Source: Propionibacterium australiense (lineage in GTDB: Bacteria > Actinomycetota > Actinomycetes > Propionibacteriales > Propionibacteriaceae). From it: a stretch of 64,000 nt of DNA. A model generated the notes under the pieces. It saw only the letters and a list, made by a program, of their open reading frames with translations, had not been told where the DNA came from and made no database searches. Of this stretch, positions 1 through 8,690 are shown piece after piece (within the stretch, counting starts at the first letter, position 1; each line of letters starts with the position of its first letter). The translations under genes and the position numbers were made by a program. Where the stretch lies: positions 16,301 through 80,300 of the forward strand of contig NZ_RCIV01000013.1 in the NCBI RefSeq assembly GCF_003666605.1, in the 5' to 3' direction.

Positions 1-393
1 GTCCAGTCCTTCTATTACGGCGTCATCATCGGGACCCCCAGCACCGGGACCCATGCCGTCGGCCGTGAGATCTTCCCGCGCTGGCAAGAACGCGGGGCCG
101 TTGAGGGCCCCTTCGGCTACCCGGTCTCCGGTATGGAGGCCGTTCCGGGGGCGATCGTCCAGTACTTCGAGGGCGGGGCGATCTACGGCTCCTACCAGCA
201 CCGCGAGTACTGGGCCATCGTCGAGGGCGCCATCTACCGGACCTGGCGTGACGCCGGCGCCGTGAACGGGGACTACGGCGCACCGCTTCGCGATGCGAAG
301 TGTGACGCGGAGGACACCTGCACGCAGGCCTTCGAGCACGGGACCATCACCCAGCACGCCGACGGAACGACCGAGGGCACGGTGACCCCCTGA
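1..393 (+). CDS. LGFP-repeat protein, C-terminal part (5' end outside window)
   Basis: The frame is open from base 1 and ends in TGA at 391-393, giving about 130 residues of a protein that begins upstream. The text shows LGFP-type repeats (Pfam LGFP family): the phrase I..RW...GAVEGPFGYPVSG is followed by GAIVQYFEGGAIYGS, the usual alternation of a short helix, a G-rich turn and an aromatic strand. A second, weaker unit covers AIYRTWRDAGAVNGDYGAP, and two cysteines near the end (CDAEDTC) may form a disulfide. LGFP repeats occur in secreted actinobacterial proteins, often beside amidase, esterase or hydrolase domains, and are thought to help them bind the cell wall. The catalytic part, if any, lies outside the window, so the function cannot be given. 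Confidence 0.7.
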   Translation, partial: VQSFYYGVIIGTPSTGTHAVGREIFPRWQERGAVEGPFGYPVSGMEAVPGAIVQYFEGGAIYGSYQHREYWAIVEGAIYRTWRDAGAVNGDYGAPLRDAKCDAEDTCTQAFEHGTITQHADGTTEGTVTP

Positions 394-487
394 CGCCCTA
401 AGATGCTGAGCCGCTCCGCCGGTGTGAGTGGGGCGGGGACGTGACGCCTGGTGCTGTGGGCCCGCGATCATGATCGGGTACACAGCA

Positions 488-1258
488 TCAGGCGTCCTTC
501 TTCTGGTCCTTCTCCTGCGTGGTGCGGGCCCGCTCGATGGCCGCCAGGTGCATCATCTCGGCCTGGGTCGGCATGCCGTAGGCCCTCGCCACCCCGTCGT
601 GCATCTCGATGATCTTGCGGCGCACCCGCTCGGAGAACTCGTGGGCGATCTCGCCCGGCTCGGCGGTCATCGGGGCGCCGTAGACGACGTGCACGTCGGG
701 ACGGCCGGGCAGCCAACGTTTCTCGGTGGGTGGCCACGCCGCCCACGATCCCACGAGCGCGACCGGCACGATCGGCACGTTGTGGGCGATCGCCAGGGCC
801 GCCGTGCCCGGCTTGAAACGCCCCATGCCGCCGGTGCGCGAACGGGTGCCCTCGGGGAAGATGAGCAGTGAGACGCCCGCGTCGAGCAGTTCACCGGCCA
901 TGCCCCGGTGGTTCTTGCCCTTGCTGCGCGTGCGGTCGACGGGGAACGCGTTCATGAGCAGGTGGGTGCCCATGGCGGTGTACCACTTGTCGAAGAAGTA
1001 GTCCGCCGCCGCCCCGGTGGCCAGCTCCTTGGTGAGCCGGTTCGGCATCGTCAGCATGATGAGCGGGCCGTCCAGGTGGCCGGAGTGGTTGGGTGTGACG
1101 AGAAACGGTGCCCGCAGCCCGTCGAGGTGCTCCTTGCCGTGCACGTGCAGCTTGACGGCGCGGTTGAGCACGGGCTTGATGAGGCCGAAGCGCACCGAGT
1201 CGCGGGCGATGGCCGCCACCGTCGACTTGTACAGGCGCGGGTTGCGTCCGAAATCCAT
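488..1258 (-). CDS. 1-acyl-sn-glycerol-3-phosphate acyltransferase (PlsC-like)
   Basis: 256 aa, the normal length for PlsC/LPLAT enzymes, which move an acyl chain from acyl-CoA or acyl-ACP onto lysophosphatidic acid or a similar acceptor at the inner face of the membrane. The catalytic HX4D motif is present as NHSGHLDG (about residues 57-64) and the acceptor-binding block as FPEGTRSRTG (about 134-143). The start ATG overlaps the stop of the upstream SDR gene as TGATG, so the two are co-transcribed and translationally coupled. The tail is rich in K, E and Q. The family is clear. The exact acceptor is not, because actinobacteria carry several PlsC paralogues and this one sits next to an oxidoreductase and not next to phospholipid genes. 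Confidence 0.85.
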   Translation of the reverse strand: MDFGRNPRLYKSTVAAIARDSVRFGLIKPVLNRAVKLHVHGKEHLDGLRAPFLVTPNHSGHLDGPLIMLTMPNRLTKELATGAAADYFFDKWYTAMGTHLLMNAFPVDRTRSKGKNHRGMAGELLDAGVSLLIFPEGTRSRTGGMGRFKPGTAALAIAHNVPIVPVALVGSWAAWPPTEKRWLPGRPDVHVVYGAPMTAEPGEIAHEFSERVRRKIIEMHDGVARAYGMPTQAEMMHLAAIERARTTQEKDQKKDA

Positions 1259-2034
1259 CAGCGAGCCCCCTGCTTGTCATGGCCGCGGCGCACCCCGGCC
1301 GCCACCCGGCGGGGCAGCCAGGCCGGGCCGTGCCGCAGCACCCAGCCGGCCACCTTCCAGATGGCCTTGGGCGTGACCTGGACCCGGCCCGCGGCGACCG
1401 CTGCGAGCGCCTCGGCGGCCACCTGCCCGGGACTGGTCCAGGCCCAGCCCGGCAGGTGTGGGCGGCGCATCCCGGCGGCCGCGTGGTAGTTCGTCCGCAC
1501 CCAGCCGGGCAGGACGACAGTGGCATGCACCCCGGTGCCGGACAGGCGCCCGGCCAGGGCCTCGGTGTAGCCGATCACCCAGCGCTTGGTCGCCGAGTAG
1601 ACGTCGGCGTCGATGAGGGCATTGATCGAGGAGACGTTGACGATCTCGCCTGCCCCGCGGCCGGTCATCTGGCGTCCGGCCGCGCCGGACAGCACGAGCA
1701 CCGCCAGCGCCATCGCGTTGAGCGCGTCCACCTGGCCCGACCAGTCCGCGCCGAGCAGATCGGTGTGCGCCGCGAATCCGGCGTTGTTGACGAGGGTGGC
1801 GATCTCGTGGGATTCGATGAAGGACTCGACCGAACGGATGCCGTCCAGGCTGGTCAGGTCCGCTGAGAGGGTCTCGACGGTCACCCGGTGCCGGCCCCGC
1901 AGCTGCCGTGCCGCCGCCTCGAGCCGCGCGGTGTCGCGGGCCACGAGCACCAGGTCGTCACCGCGGGCGGCCAGGGCGTCGGCGAACGCCAGCCCGATGC
2001 CACTGCTTCCCCCGGTGACGAGTGCGGTAGACAT
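1258..2034 (-). CDS. short-chain dehydrogenase/reductase (SDR)
   Basis: 258 aa from the ATG at 2034. Classical SDR features are visible: the nucleotide-binding TGGSSGIG at about residues 7-14, NNAG at about 85, and the catalytic pair in YSATK at about 150, after a serine in the SSI strand. It is therefore an NAD(P)-dependent oxidoreductase acting on an alcohol or ketone. The long basic C-terminal tail may associate with membrane. I prefer the ATG at 2034 over the TTG at 2043 because a TAGATT -10 element lies 7 nt upstream, the leaderless arrangement seen repeatedly in this window. It is coupled to the downstream acyltransferase gene, which suggests a lipid-related substrate, but that is inference. 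Confidence 0.85.
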   Translation of the reverse strand: MSTALVTGGSSGIGLAFADALAARGDDLVLVARDTARLEAAARQLRGRHRVTVETLSADLTSLDGIRSVESFIESHEIATLVNNAGFAAHTDLLGADWSGQVDALNAMALAVLVLSGAAGRQMTGRGAGEIVNVSSINALIDADVYSATKRWVIGYTEALAGRLSGTGVHATVVLPGWVRTNYHAAAGMRRPHLPGWAWTSPGQVAAEALAAVAAGRVQVTPKAIWKVAGWVLRHGPAWLPRRVAAGVRRGHDKQGAR

Positions 2035-2041
2035 GGCAGCC

Positions 2042-2047
2042 AATCTA
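2042..2047 (-). promoter_or_regulatory. -10 element of a probable leaderless promoter for the SDR-plsC pair
   Basis: TAGATT (minus strand) ends 7 nt before the ATG at 2034, and there is no Shine-Dalgarno sequence between them. This would start transcription at or very near the start codon. Confidence 0.45.
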
Positions 2048-2161
2048 GTCGGTCCCCGGCATCGGCTCCACCGGTGCGCACCATGCGGTCGGATCCGCGT
2101 GTGGCGCCGTGATGAGCGGTGATGCGTCGCCGAGCCGGGGAAGAGGATCTGAGGGGTGAAC

Positions 2162-2201
2162 GTGCCGGGGCCGGCGGGCAGGCGCCCGCCGGCCCCGGCA
2201 C
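2162..2201 (-). terminator. strong GC hairpin after ackA
   Basis: A perfect 18-bp inverted repeat (arms 2162-2179 and 2184-2201) with a 4-nt AGGC loop lies about 20 nt past the ackA stop. There is no T-tract, as is common for actinobacterial terminators. It also lies between ackA and the divergently oriented SDR promoter, so it may insulate both. Confidence 0.7.
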
Positions 2202-2220
2202 ACAGGTGAGGCGGGCCTGC

Positions 2221-3411
2221 TCAGCCGGCCAGCAGGCTCGCGGCCTGTTGTGCCATGGCGAGCTCCTCGTTGGTGCCGATGACGAGCACCTTGACCGCCG
2301 AGTCGGGGGCCGAGATGAGGTGCGGGGCCTTGTCGCGTTCGCTGTTCAGCTTCTCGTCGAGGACGACGCCGAGGCCGGCCAGCTTGTCGCAGACCAGCTT
2401 GCGCACGAACGACGAGTTCTCGCCGATGCCGGCGGTGAAGGTGATCGCGTCGAGACCGCCGAGCAGGGCCGCATAGCCGCCGATGTAGAACGCCAGCCGG
2501 TGGGCGTACACGTTCATGGCATTGATCGTGTCCGCGTCGCCGGCCTCGAACTGGGCCTCGGCGTCACGCATGTCGGTGACGCCCGACATGCCGAGCATGC
2601 CCGAGTTCTTGTTGAGCTCGGCGTCGATCCGGTCGACGTCCCAGCCCTCGGCGCGGTGCAGATAGGCGAAGATGCCCGGGTCGATGTCGCCCGAGCGGGT
2701 GCCCATGACCAGACCGGCCAGCGGCGTCAGGCCCATCGAGGTCTCGATGGCCCGGCCGCCCTTGACGGCCGAGATCGAGGCGCCGTTGCCGAGGTGGCAG
2801 ACGATCTGGCGCAGCGAGCCCGCGTCGGCGTCCAGCACGCCCGGCACCAGGCCGGCGATGTACTGGTGGCTGGTGCCGTGGAAGCCGTACTTGCGGATCG
2901 AGTGCTTCTTCGCCAGCTCGCGGTTGATGGCGTAGGTGTAGGCCTCGTCCGGCAAGTTGACGAAGAACGCGGTGTCGAAGATGCCGACGTGCGGCACGTT
3001 CGGCAGCAACTCGAGGGCGGCCCGGACACCCTTGATACCGGCGGGGTTGTGCAGCGGGGCCAGCGGGACGAGTTCCTCGAGGGTGGCCAGCACCTCGTCG
3101 TCGATGACCGTCGGCGCCGCGAACCGGTCCCCGCCGTGCACCGTGCGGTGGGCGACGGCCGCGACGTCGTCGAGGGACGGGCCGTGCTCGGAGAACATCG
3201 TGAAGACGACCTCGAGGGCCACCGTGTGGTCGGGCAGTTTCGGGGTGACGGAGAACTCCTCGTCGCCGAGCTCGTGGGTGACGATGCCGTCATTCGCGTC
3301 GCCGATGCGCTCCACCAGCCCCTTGGCCAGCACGGCCTCAGACTCGGGGTCGATGAGCTGGTACTTCAGGGAGCTGGAACCGCAGTTCAGCACCAGGATT
3401 GGCTTGGCCAT
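2221..3411 (-). CDS. ackA: acetate kinase
   Basis: 396 aa, full length for AckA. It catalyses acetyl phosphate + ADP = acetate + ATP in the cytosol, the ATP-yielding last step of mixed-acid or propionic-type fermentation and also the entry route for acetate. Both family signatures are visible: the N-terminal LNCGSSSLKYQL (residues 8-19) and the block FGFHGTSHQYI (about 178-188, here YGFHGTSHQYI), followed by HLGNGASISA and the nucleotide-binding FTAGIGENSS near residue 330. The ATG at 3411 has a good AGGAGAG ribosome site. It follows pta by 24 nt, so the two form the usual pta-ackA operon, and a strong hairpin terminates it. Confidence 0.97.
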   Translation of the reverse strand: MAKPILVLNCGSSSLKYQLIDPESEAVLAKGLVERIGDANDGIVTHELGDEEFSVTPKLPDHTVALEVVFTMFSEHGPSLDDVAAVAHRTVHGGDRFAAPTVIDDEVLATLEELVPLAPLHNPAGIKGVRAALELLPNVPHVGIFDTAFFVNLPDEAYTYAINRELAKKHSIRKYGFHGTSHQYIAGLVPGVLDADAGSLRQIVCHLGNGASISAVKGGRAIETSMGLTPLAGLVMGTRSGDIDPGIFAYLHRAEGWDVDRIDAELNKNSGMLGMSGVTDMRDAEAQFEAGDADTINAMNVYAHRLAFYIGGYAALLGGLDAITFTAGIGENSSFVRKLVCDKLAGLGVVLDEKLNSERDKAPHLISAPDSAVKVLVIGTNEELAMAQQAASLLAG

Positions 3412-3435
3412 TTCTCTCCTTGTCAGGTCCGGGTC

Positions 3436-4998
3436 TCAGGCGAGCGGGCCGCTCGTGCCCTGGGCCTGGATGGCGGTCATGATGATGGTGTTGACGATGT
3501 CGTCGACGAGGGCGCCGCGCGACAGGTCGTTGACGGGGCGGCGCAGGCCCTGCAGCAGCGGGCCGATGGCCACGGCGCCCGCGGTGCGCTGGCAGATCTT
3601 GTAGCCGATGTTGCCGGCCTCGAGGTCGGGGAACACGAACACGGTCGCATGGCCGGCCACCTCGGAGTCGGGCATCTTCTTCTTGCCGACGACCGGGTCG
3701 ATGGCGGCGTCGAACTGGATCGGGCCGGCGATCTTCTCGTCGGGGACGCGCGAGATGGCGTCCTCGTAGCCGGCGCGGACCCGGTCGACGTCCGGGCCGC
3801 TGCCGGAGGTGCCTGTGGAGTAGGTCAGCATGGCGACCTTCGGGTCGATGTTGAACATGCGGGCGGTCTCGGCGCTGGCCACGGCGATGTCGGCGAGCTG
3901 GGCCGGTTCCGGGTTCGGGGTGACGGCGCAGTCGGCGAACAGCAGCACGCGGTCCTTGAGGCTCATGAGGAAGGCGCCCGAGACGGTCTTCATGCCCGGG
4001 TTCGTCTTGATGAGCTGCAGGGCCGGGCGGATCGTGTTGGCCGTGGTGTGGTTGGCGCCCGACACGAGGCCGTCGGCGCCACCCATGTAGACCATCATCG
4101 TGCCGAAGTAGGCGCCGTCGGTCATGGTCTCGCGGGCCTGCTCGATGGTGACGCCCTTCTTGGCGCGCAGCTCGGCGAACTTGGCGGCGTAGGTCTCGAT
4201 CCGCTCCGGGTCGTTCATCGAGACGATCTCGACGCCGTCCAGGTTGAAGCCCAGCCTGGCGGCCTCGGCCCGTACCTCGTCGGCCTCGCCGAGCAGCACG
4301 ACCTTGGCGACGCCGCGGGCCGCGACGATCGAGGCGGCCTCGAGGATGCGGGGGTCCTCGCTCTCGGGCAGCACGATGGTCTTCAGCTCGGACCTGGCCT
4401 GGGCCATGAGCTCGTAGCTGAAGCGGGCCGGGGTGCGGGTGGTGACCGGCGTCGAGGCGGCCGCGAGGACGGCCTGGAGGTCGTCGCCGAGCACGGCGGC
4501 CGGCACGCCGAGCGAGGCCAGCAGGGTGCGGGTGGCGTCGGTGTGCGAGGGGTTGGTGGCGACGATCGCCGCGACGGTGGCGCACTCGCGGGCCAGCCCG
4601 TCGAGGGCGACGCGGGCCACGCCGAGCGTGTGATCGGGACCCTGGGAGGCGTCGACGGCCAGCACGACCGGGGCGGCCAGGTCGGCGGCCAGCCGGCCGT
4701 TGAGGGCCAGCTCGGTGGGGGCGGTGACGCCGGTGTAGTCGGTGCCCACGGCGACGACGGGGCCCTTGGCGGCGAGGGCCTCGAAACGTTCGATGATGCC
4801 GGCCTCGGCCTCATCGGTGTTCGCGGCGAACTCGTCGAAGGAGGCGCCGACGAGGCCATTGGCAGTGGCCTGCGTGGACAGCGGGTGGAAAACTGCGACG
4901 GGATCGGACTGGCGGCCCGCGGCCTCGGCGATGGCCTGAGCAACGGCGCTCAGATCGGCCTGGGCATCGGGGGACGCAACATATACACGTGTGCTCAC
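3436..4998 (-). CDS. pta: phosphate acetyltransferase
   Basis: 520 aa. It catalyses acetyl-CoA + phosphate = acetyl phosphate + CoA and feeds AckA. The C-terminal two thirds (from about residue 190) is the PTA/PTB domain, with SELKTIVLPESEDPRILEA at its start, the block VYMGGADGLVSGA, and STGTSGSGPDVDRV and EVAGHATVFVFPDL near the end. The N-terminal 190 residues resemble the regulatory P-loop/DRTGG-type region but are much shorter than in the roughly 690-700 aa actinobacterial enzymes, and I see no intact Walker A motif. The start is GTG at 4998, with a TAACTT -10 element 6 nt upstream and no ribosome site, so the operon mRNA is probably leaderless. Confidence 0.95.
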   Translation of the reverse strand: MSTRVYVASPDAQADLSAVAQAIAEAAGRQSDPVAVFHPLSTQATANGLVGASFDEFAANTDEAEAGIIERFEALAAKGPVVAVGTDYTGVTAPTELALNGRLAADLAAPVVLAVDASQGPDHTLGVARVALDGLARECATVAAIVATNPSHTDATRTLLASLGVPAAVLGDDLQAVLAAASTPVTTRTPARFSYELMAQARSELKTIVLPESEDPRILEAASIVAARGVAKVVLLGEADEVRAEAARLGFNLDGVEIVSMNDPERIETYAAKFAELRAKKGVTIEQARETMTDGAYFGTMMVYMGGADGLVSGANHTTANTIRPALQLIKTNPGMKTVSGAFLMSLKDRVLLFADCAVTPNPEPAQLADIAVASAETARMFNIDPKVAMLTYSTGTSGSGPDVDRVRAGYEDAISRVPDEKIAGPIQFDAAIDPVVGKKKMPDSEVAGHATVFVFPDLEAGNIGYKICQRTAGAVAIGPLLQGLRRPVNDLSRGALVDDIVNTIIMTAIQAQGTSGPLA

Positions 4999-5004
4999 AG
5001 AACA

Positions 5005-5010
5005 AAGTTA
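5005..5010 (-). promoter_or_regulatory. -10 element of a probable leaderless promoter for pta-ackA
   Basis: TAACTT on the minus strand, followed by 6 nt and the GTG start of pta. No Shine-Dalgarno sequence is present. Confidence 0.45.
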
Positions 5011-5100
5011 CGCCACATGGGCGGCGCTGGCCGAACGGGCGACAACATATTCGGCAGTCAACATGAAACATGTGCCATCCGGTCCTGCTCCACGACGACG

Positions 5101-5742
5101 CTAGCGGGCGGACCCGTCCGGCAGGCCGCTGCCGCGCAGCTGCCCCACGGCGACGGCGACGATCGCGCCCAGCACGACTACCGTTCCGACGGCGATGGCC
5201 GCCGCGGGCAGCGCACCGGCCAGCGCCGCCACGAGCACCCCGCCGGTCACGAGGGCGGCGGTGATCGCCCTGCGGCCTCTCACCCGCTGCACCTGGCAGA
5301 TGACCGCCAGGCCGATGAGCACGGCGGCCATGGCCCAGCCGACCAGCTGGGGCAGCTGCGGGCCACGGCCCGTGAACATGTCGATGATGCCGACGTGCAG
5401 GGCGAGCATGAGCATCGAGAGCATCACCAGGACGACGGTCCAGACCAGCCGTTCGTGTCGCCGGTCAAGGCCGGAGCGCAGCGCAATTGGCCGGGTGAGG
5501 CGGTTCCACAGCGGCACGAGCAGGAGCAGCAGGGCACTGGCCGCCAACACGACGGGCATCGCCGCGGCCGCCGCGGTGCGCGAGACCACCGAGCTGCCGT
5601 GGCGTCCCGCGGCCTGGCGGGTGACGATCCGCGCGGGCATGTCGTCCCAGGACCACAGGCTGTAACAGACCATCGCGGCCAGGCACAGCACGGTGACTGC
5701 GTAGCCGGTGACGGGGTGGACGATGCGGTGCAGGGCAGCCAT
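5101..5742 (-). CDS. multi-pass membrane protein, DUF1648-like
   Basis: 213 aa with about six hydrophobic segments, at roughly residues 10-30, 58-80, 98-118, 128-148, 160-180 and 182-200. The first loop (WSWDDMPARIVTRQAAGRHG) resembles the short extracytoplasmic motif of DUF1648/SdpI-like membrane proteins, where a W..LP..IP.H.G phrase follows the first helix; the match is loose. It sits directly before a LiaS/DesK-type histidine kinase gene on the same strand, with 84 nt between them, so it may be co-regulated with that sensor as an envelope-stress or immunity protein. That role is inferred from position only. Confidence 0.6.
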   Translation of the reverse strand: MAALHRIVHPVTGYAVTVLCLAAMVCYSLWSWDDMPARIVTRQAAGRHGSSVVSRTAAAAAMPVVLAASALLLLLVPLWNRLTRPIALRSGLDRRHERLVWTVVLVMLSMLMLALHVGIIDMFTGRGPQLPQLVGWAMAAVLIGLAVICQVQRVRGRRAITAALVTGGVLVAALAGALPAAAIAVGTVVVLGAIVAVAVGQLRGSGLPDGSAR

Positions 5743-5826
5743 GGTGCGCTCCTTCGTGGACTGCTCTCACGATGCCCGGCCGCCCACCAGCGCGTCATCG
5801 GCCATCAGGACACCGAGGCCTCCTCC

Positions 5827-7026
5827 TTAAGTCGCATCACGTCGAGTCGCATCCGGGCGGGCGCCGTCCTGCCCGGCACGCCGCGGCAGCCGGGCCAGGA
5901 TCCGCCAGCCGTCCTCGTGCGGGCCCGCCATCAGCTGCCCGCCGAGCAGCTCGCAGCGCATGCGCATGCCCTCGACGCCCAGCCCCGAGCCGCTGATACC
6001 CGGTGCCGGCCGGGTCGCCCGGGCGTTGGTGACCGACAGCTCCACCCAGCCGTCCGTCTCGGTGAGGGTGACGTCGATCCGTGCCCCTGGGGCGTGGCGG
6101 TGGGCGTTGGTCAGCGATTCCTGGACGATCCGGTACAGGGCCATCTCCACGGCGGGCGAGACGAGCGGCTGGGTCGGCATGTCGAGGACGATGTCCGGGT
6201 TGATGGCCCTGGCCCCGCGCAGCAGATCGGACAGATCGGCGAGTGCCGGCTGGGGAGCGGTGGGCGCCGGTGAGCCGGCCCGGAGGATGCCGACCACCTC
6301 GTGCAGGTTCTCGCTGGCCCTTGAGGCCTCGGAGGTCAACTCGGCGAGCAGTTCACCGGCCCGCCGGGGGTTCCTGGCCAGCATCTGCCGGGCGAGCCGT
6401 GCGTCGAGCAGCACGGCGGTCATGTGGTGGGAGGCCACGTCGTGCAGTTCGCGGGCCATGAGACCACGCTGCTCCTCAAGGGCCCTGGCGATCCGCGCCT
6501 CGCGTTCGGCGCGTTCGGCCCGCAGCAGGGCCTCCGCCCCTGCCGCCCGCTCGTCGGCGGCGCGCAGCCACGCGCCGGTGAGCGTGGGTGCCGCGACGAA
6601 GAGACATCCTGAGGCGAATCCGATCATCGCGCGCAGAGCGACCGGCGTGGGATCATCGCCCGGCAGGGCGAGGACGAAGATGACGACCGTGGTCGCGGTG
6701 AACAGGCCGGCGGCGCCCCAGGCGAGGCGGGCCCGCGTGCGGCGCCCCAGCCAGTAGGCCAGGGGCAGCTGGACGAGGGCCTGCGTCGCGTAGGGATTGT
6801 GCAGCGCGAGAGCCGCCGCCAGGCATGCCACGTGGCAGATCGTGAGCCCCAGCAACGGGCGGGCCGGGAGCACCAGGGCGCAGACGACGCCGAGCAGTAC
6901 CGCTCCGGCACCCATGATGACCTGCTCGGTCGTCCCGCCGATCACGCTGAGCGCGGTGAGGAGGCCGGCCAGCACCGTACCGAACGCGACGTGGCGTGCT
7001 GCCGGGGTGGCGTGCCTTGCCGCCAT
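5827..7026 (-). CDS. two-component sensor histidine kinase (HisKA_3 type)
   Basis: About 399 aa from the ATG at 7026, which has the G-rich site GGGGGTGAGG just upstream; a GTG at 7035 is the alternative. The N-terminal 150 residues carry five or six membrane segments with almost no extracellular loop, as in intramembrane-sensing kinases. A linker coiled coil follows (about 155-185), then the HisKA_3 dimerisation helix with ELHDVASHH (phosphoacceptor His about 195). The HATPase domain starts at the N box VQESLTNAHRHA, with the G box GSGLGVEGM after it. It is the NarL-partner class. The response regulator gene lies immediately upstream, divergently transcribed, so the two probably share a control region. 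The signal is unknown; the adjacent membrane protein gene is a likely target. Confidence 0.88.
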   Translation of the reverse strand: MAARHATPAARHVAFGTVLAGLLTALSVIGGTTEQVIMGAGAVLLGVVCALVLPARPLLGLTICHVACLAAALALHNPYATQALVQLPLAYWLGRRTRARLAWGAAGLFTATTVVIFVLALPGDDPTPVALRAMIGFASGCLFVAAPTLTGAWLRAADERAAGAEALLRAERAEREARIARALEEQRGLMARELHDVASHHMTAVLLDARLARQMLARNPRRAGELLAELTSEASRASENLHEVVGILRAGSPAPTAPQPALADLSDLLRGARAINPDIVLDMPTQPLVSPAVEMALYRIVQESLTNAHRHAPGARIDVTLTETDGWVELSVTNARATRPAPGISGSGLGVEGMRMRCELLGGQLMAGPHEDGWRILARLPRRAGQDGARPDATRRDAT

Positions 7027-7255
7027 GAGCCTCACCCCCTGGTCCTGCGTGCCCGGGCCCGCCGGAGCAGCCGGGCTCCAACCGGAACTGTACGCAGCCC
7101 GGCCCGCCGCCGTGGCCGGTGACGGCGACAGAGGTCAGGGGCTCCCGGCCGGTGAACCCGCTGCACGAACAACCCGGCCGGCCCTATCGTGGAGACGGTC
7201 GACAGCCCCGGCGCCCCGGACCGGTCCGGGGCGTCTCGCAGGGATGGGAGGGCCG

Positions 7256-7948
7256 ATGCAGAACACCCCGACGAGCGGCCGGTCTCACTCCCGCGCGGGG
7301 GAACCGGTCACCGTGCTCATCGCGGACGACCAGGAGATCGTCCGCCGCGGGCTGGGCGATTTCCTGTCCGAGACCCCCGGGCTCAGGGTGGTCGGCCAGG
7401 CCGGTACGGGGCGTGAGGCGGTGCGGCTCGCGGCCCGTGTCCGGCCCGACGTCGTCCTCATGGACCTGAGGATGCCGGACGGCGACGGGCTGTGGGCCAG
7501 CGGGCAGATCCTGGCGGCGCCGGAACCGGCGAGAGTCCTCGTCCTGACGACCTTCGACCTCGACGAGTACCTGTTCGCGGCCATGGACCTGGGCGTGGCC
7601 GGTTTCGCGAACAAGGACCTCGACCTTGACGAGCTGGCCGGGGCGGTCCGCACCGTCGCCGACGGCGGTTGCTGGCTGTCGCCGCGGGCCGCGGCCAGGC
7701 TCGCCGGTGAGTTCGCCCGGCGCGGGCCGGCCGGTGCCCCGGCCGGTGGCGACCCGCAGACCCTCACGGCAAGGGAGCGTCAGGTGGCGGCCCTGGTCGC
7801 CGAGGGCCTCAGCAACCAGCAGATCGCCCGCCGCCTGAACCTCGAGGTGACCACGGTGAAGGCCCACGTCGGCTCGATCCTCACCCGCCTGGACATGACG
7901 AACCGCGTGCAGGTCGCCATCTGGGCCCACGATCACCGGCTCGGCTGA
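7256..7948 (+). CDS. LuxR/NarL-family response regulator
   Basis: 230 aa from the ATG at 7256, preceded by a clear GGGAGG site. Longer in-frame starts upstream would add low-complexity sequence with no domain. The receiver domain begins at VTVLIADDQEIVRRGL (acidic pair at about 24-25) and has the phosphoacceptor Asp at about residue 70 in VVLMDLRMP, then the conserved T in VLTTFD and a K in NKDLDL. The C-terminal LuxR-type HTH is LTARERQVAALVAEGLSNQQIA...TTVKAHVGSIL at about 167-215. It is paired with the divergent histidine kinase and presumably regulates the membrane protein gene at 5101-5742 and itself. Confidence 0.9.
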   Translation: MQNTPTSGRSHSRAGEPVTVLIADDQEIVRRGLGDFLSETPGLRVVGQAGTGREAVRLAARVRPDVVLMDLRMPDGDGLWASGQILAAPEPARVLVLTTFDLDEYLFAAMDLGVAGFANKDLDLDELAGAVRTVADGGCWLSPRAAARLAGEFARRGPAGAPAGGDPQTLTARERQVAALVAEGLSNQQIARRLNLEVTTVKAHVGSILTRLDMTNRVQVAIWAHDHRLG

Positions 7949-8038
7949 AACCCGGACGGCTCAGGCCAGCAGGCCGCGGGGCATGCTCGAACCCCATCCT
8001 TGTGGCCACGCCATGCGTCAGTGTAACCGCCACGATAA

Positions 8039-8690
8039 TTACACAGAGGGCCACGGAGGGTGCTTCGTCAGTCCCGTCACCTTCACATCCCTGGGCAATG
8101 CCTCGTCGAGGTTGGCCATCGCCTGGTACTTCGTGAGGAATGTGGCTTGGGAATCGAATGCGCCGGCCTCAATGGCCCAAGACAGGAGTGTCAGCGTGTC
8201 CGCGTGCTGGATCCGACCGCCCGGGACGTGCTGGCCCTGCATGTGCTGCATGGCGAGTGCCCTCGCCTGCTGCCTTGTCTTCCGCGTGCCCGCCTCATCG
8301 TCGCAGACCAGGATCACCTGCTTTCCCGCACGGGCGAGCAGCACGCCGTGCAGAATAGCCATGTTCTCCCCGCGGTCCTTCGGGCGTGCGTACATGTCAT
8401 CGAAAATCCATGCCGAAGACACTGCGGCAACATCTCCGCAATTCATCGGTCGGGTTGTCCGGGAGCACTTGCTTGAAGCGGTCCGGGAGCCGAGGCCAGA
8501 CCTCCGCGGCCCGTTTGAACTGTCGCCGTCTCTTCGGTGTGTCAGTGATTTCGAAGTTCACAGCCTCAGGGACGTTCACAATGCGGTGTCCCAGGGCTGC
8601 CAAGAGCTGGCGCACGCAATCGGTGGTGAGGAATTTGAAAAGGGGGGCCGTGTCGAAGATGAAGAAGGGGTCCGTGTCAGGTTTGTGCAT
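8039..8690 (-). pseudogene. PIN-like domain protein, frameshifted (third gene of the XRE/ImmA operon)
   Basis: Two overlapping minus-strand frames together make one PIN-like protein. The first (start ATG 8690, stop near 8397) has the opening strand FFIFDTAPLFKFL with the first acidic residue, then PDNPTDEL. The second (open from about 8446 to the stop at 8039) carries the distal acidic block RPKDRGENMAILHGVLLARAG and VILVCDDEAGTRKTRQQA. PIN domains are Mg-dependent RNases with three or four acidic residues, and here those residues are divided between the two frames. Joining them requires skipping one base (or losing two) within 8397-8450, where no homopolymer or slippery heptamer is obvious. 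The start overlaps the upstream peptidase stop as TGATG, so the gene belongs to the operon. It is an inactivated gene, a sequencing error or, less likely, a recoded gene. Confidence 0.65.

Noticed and set aside
2119..6273. Very long plus-strand open frame (about 1380 codons) opposite ackA, pta and the kinase gene.
   Set aside because: A shadow of high third-position G+C; its protein is repetitive in R, G, D and H, has no domain, and spans real genes on the other strand.
7978..7995. GGTTCGAGC-like element (minus strand) resembling a tRNA T-arm near the XRE-ImmA-PIN island, considered as an attachment site or tRNA fragment.
   Set aside because: The 5-bp stem and 7-nt loop of a T-arm do not form, no acceptor or anticodon arms are found, and no matching direct repeat was seen on the other side.
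8021..8044. Inverted repeat GTGTAA...TTACAC around the PIN stop codon as a terminator.
   Set aside because: Only 6 pairs with a 12-nt loop and no G+C-rich stem; too weak to call.
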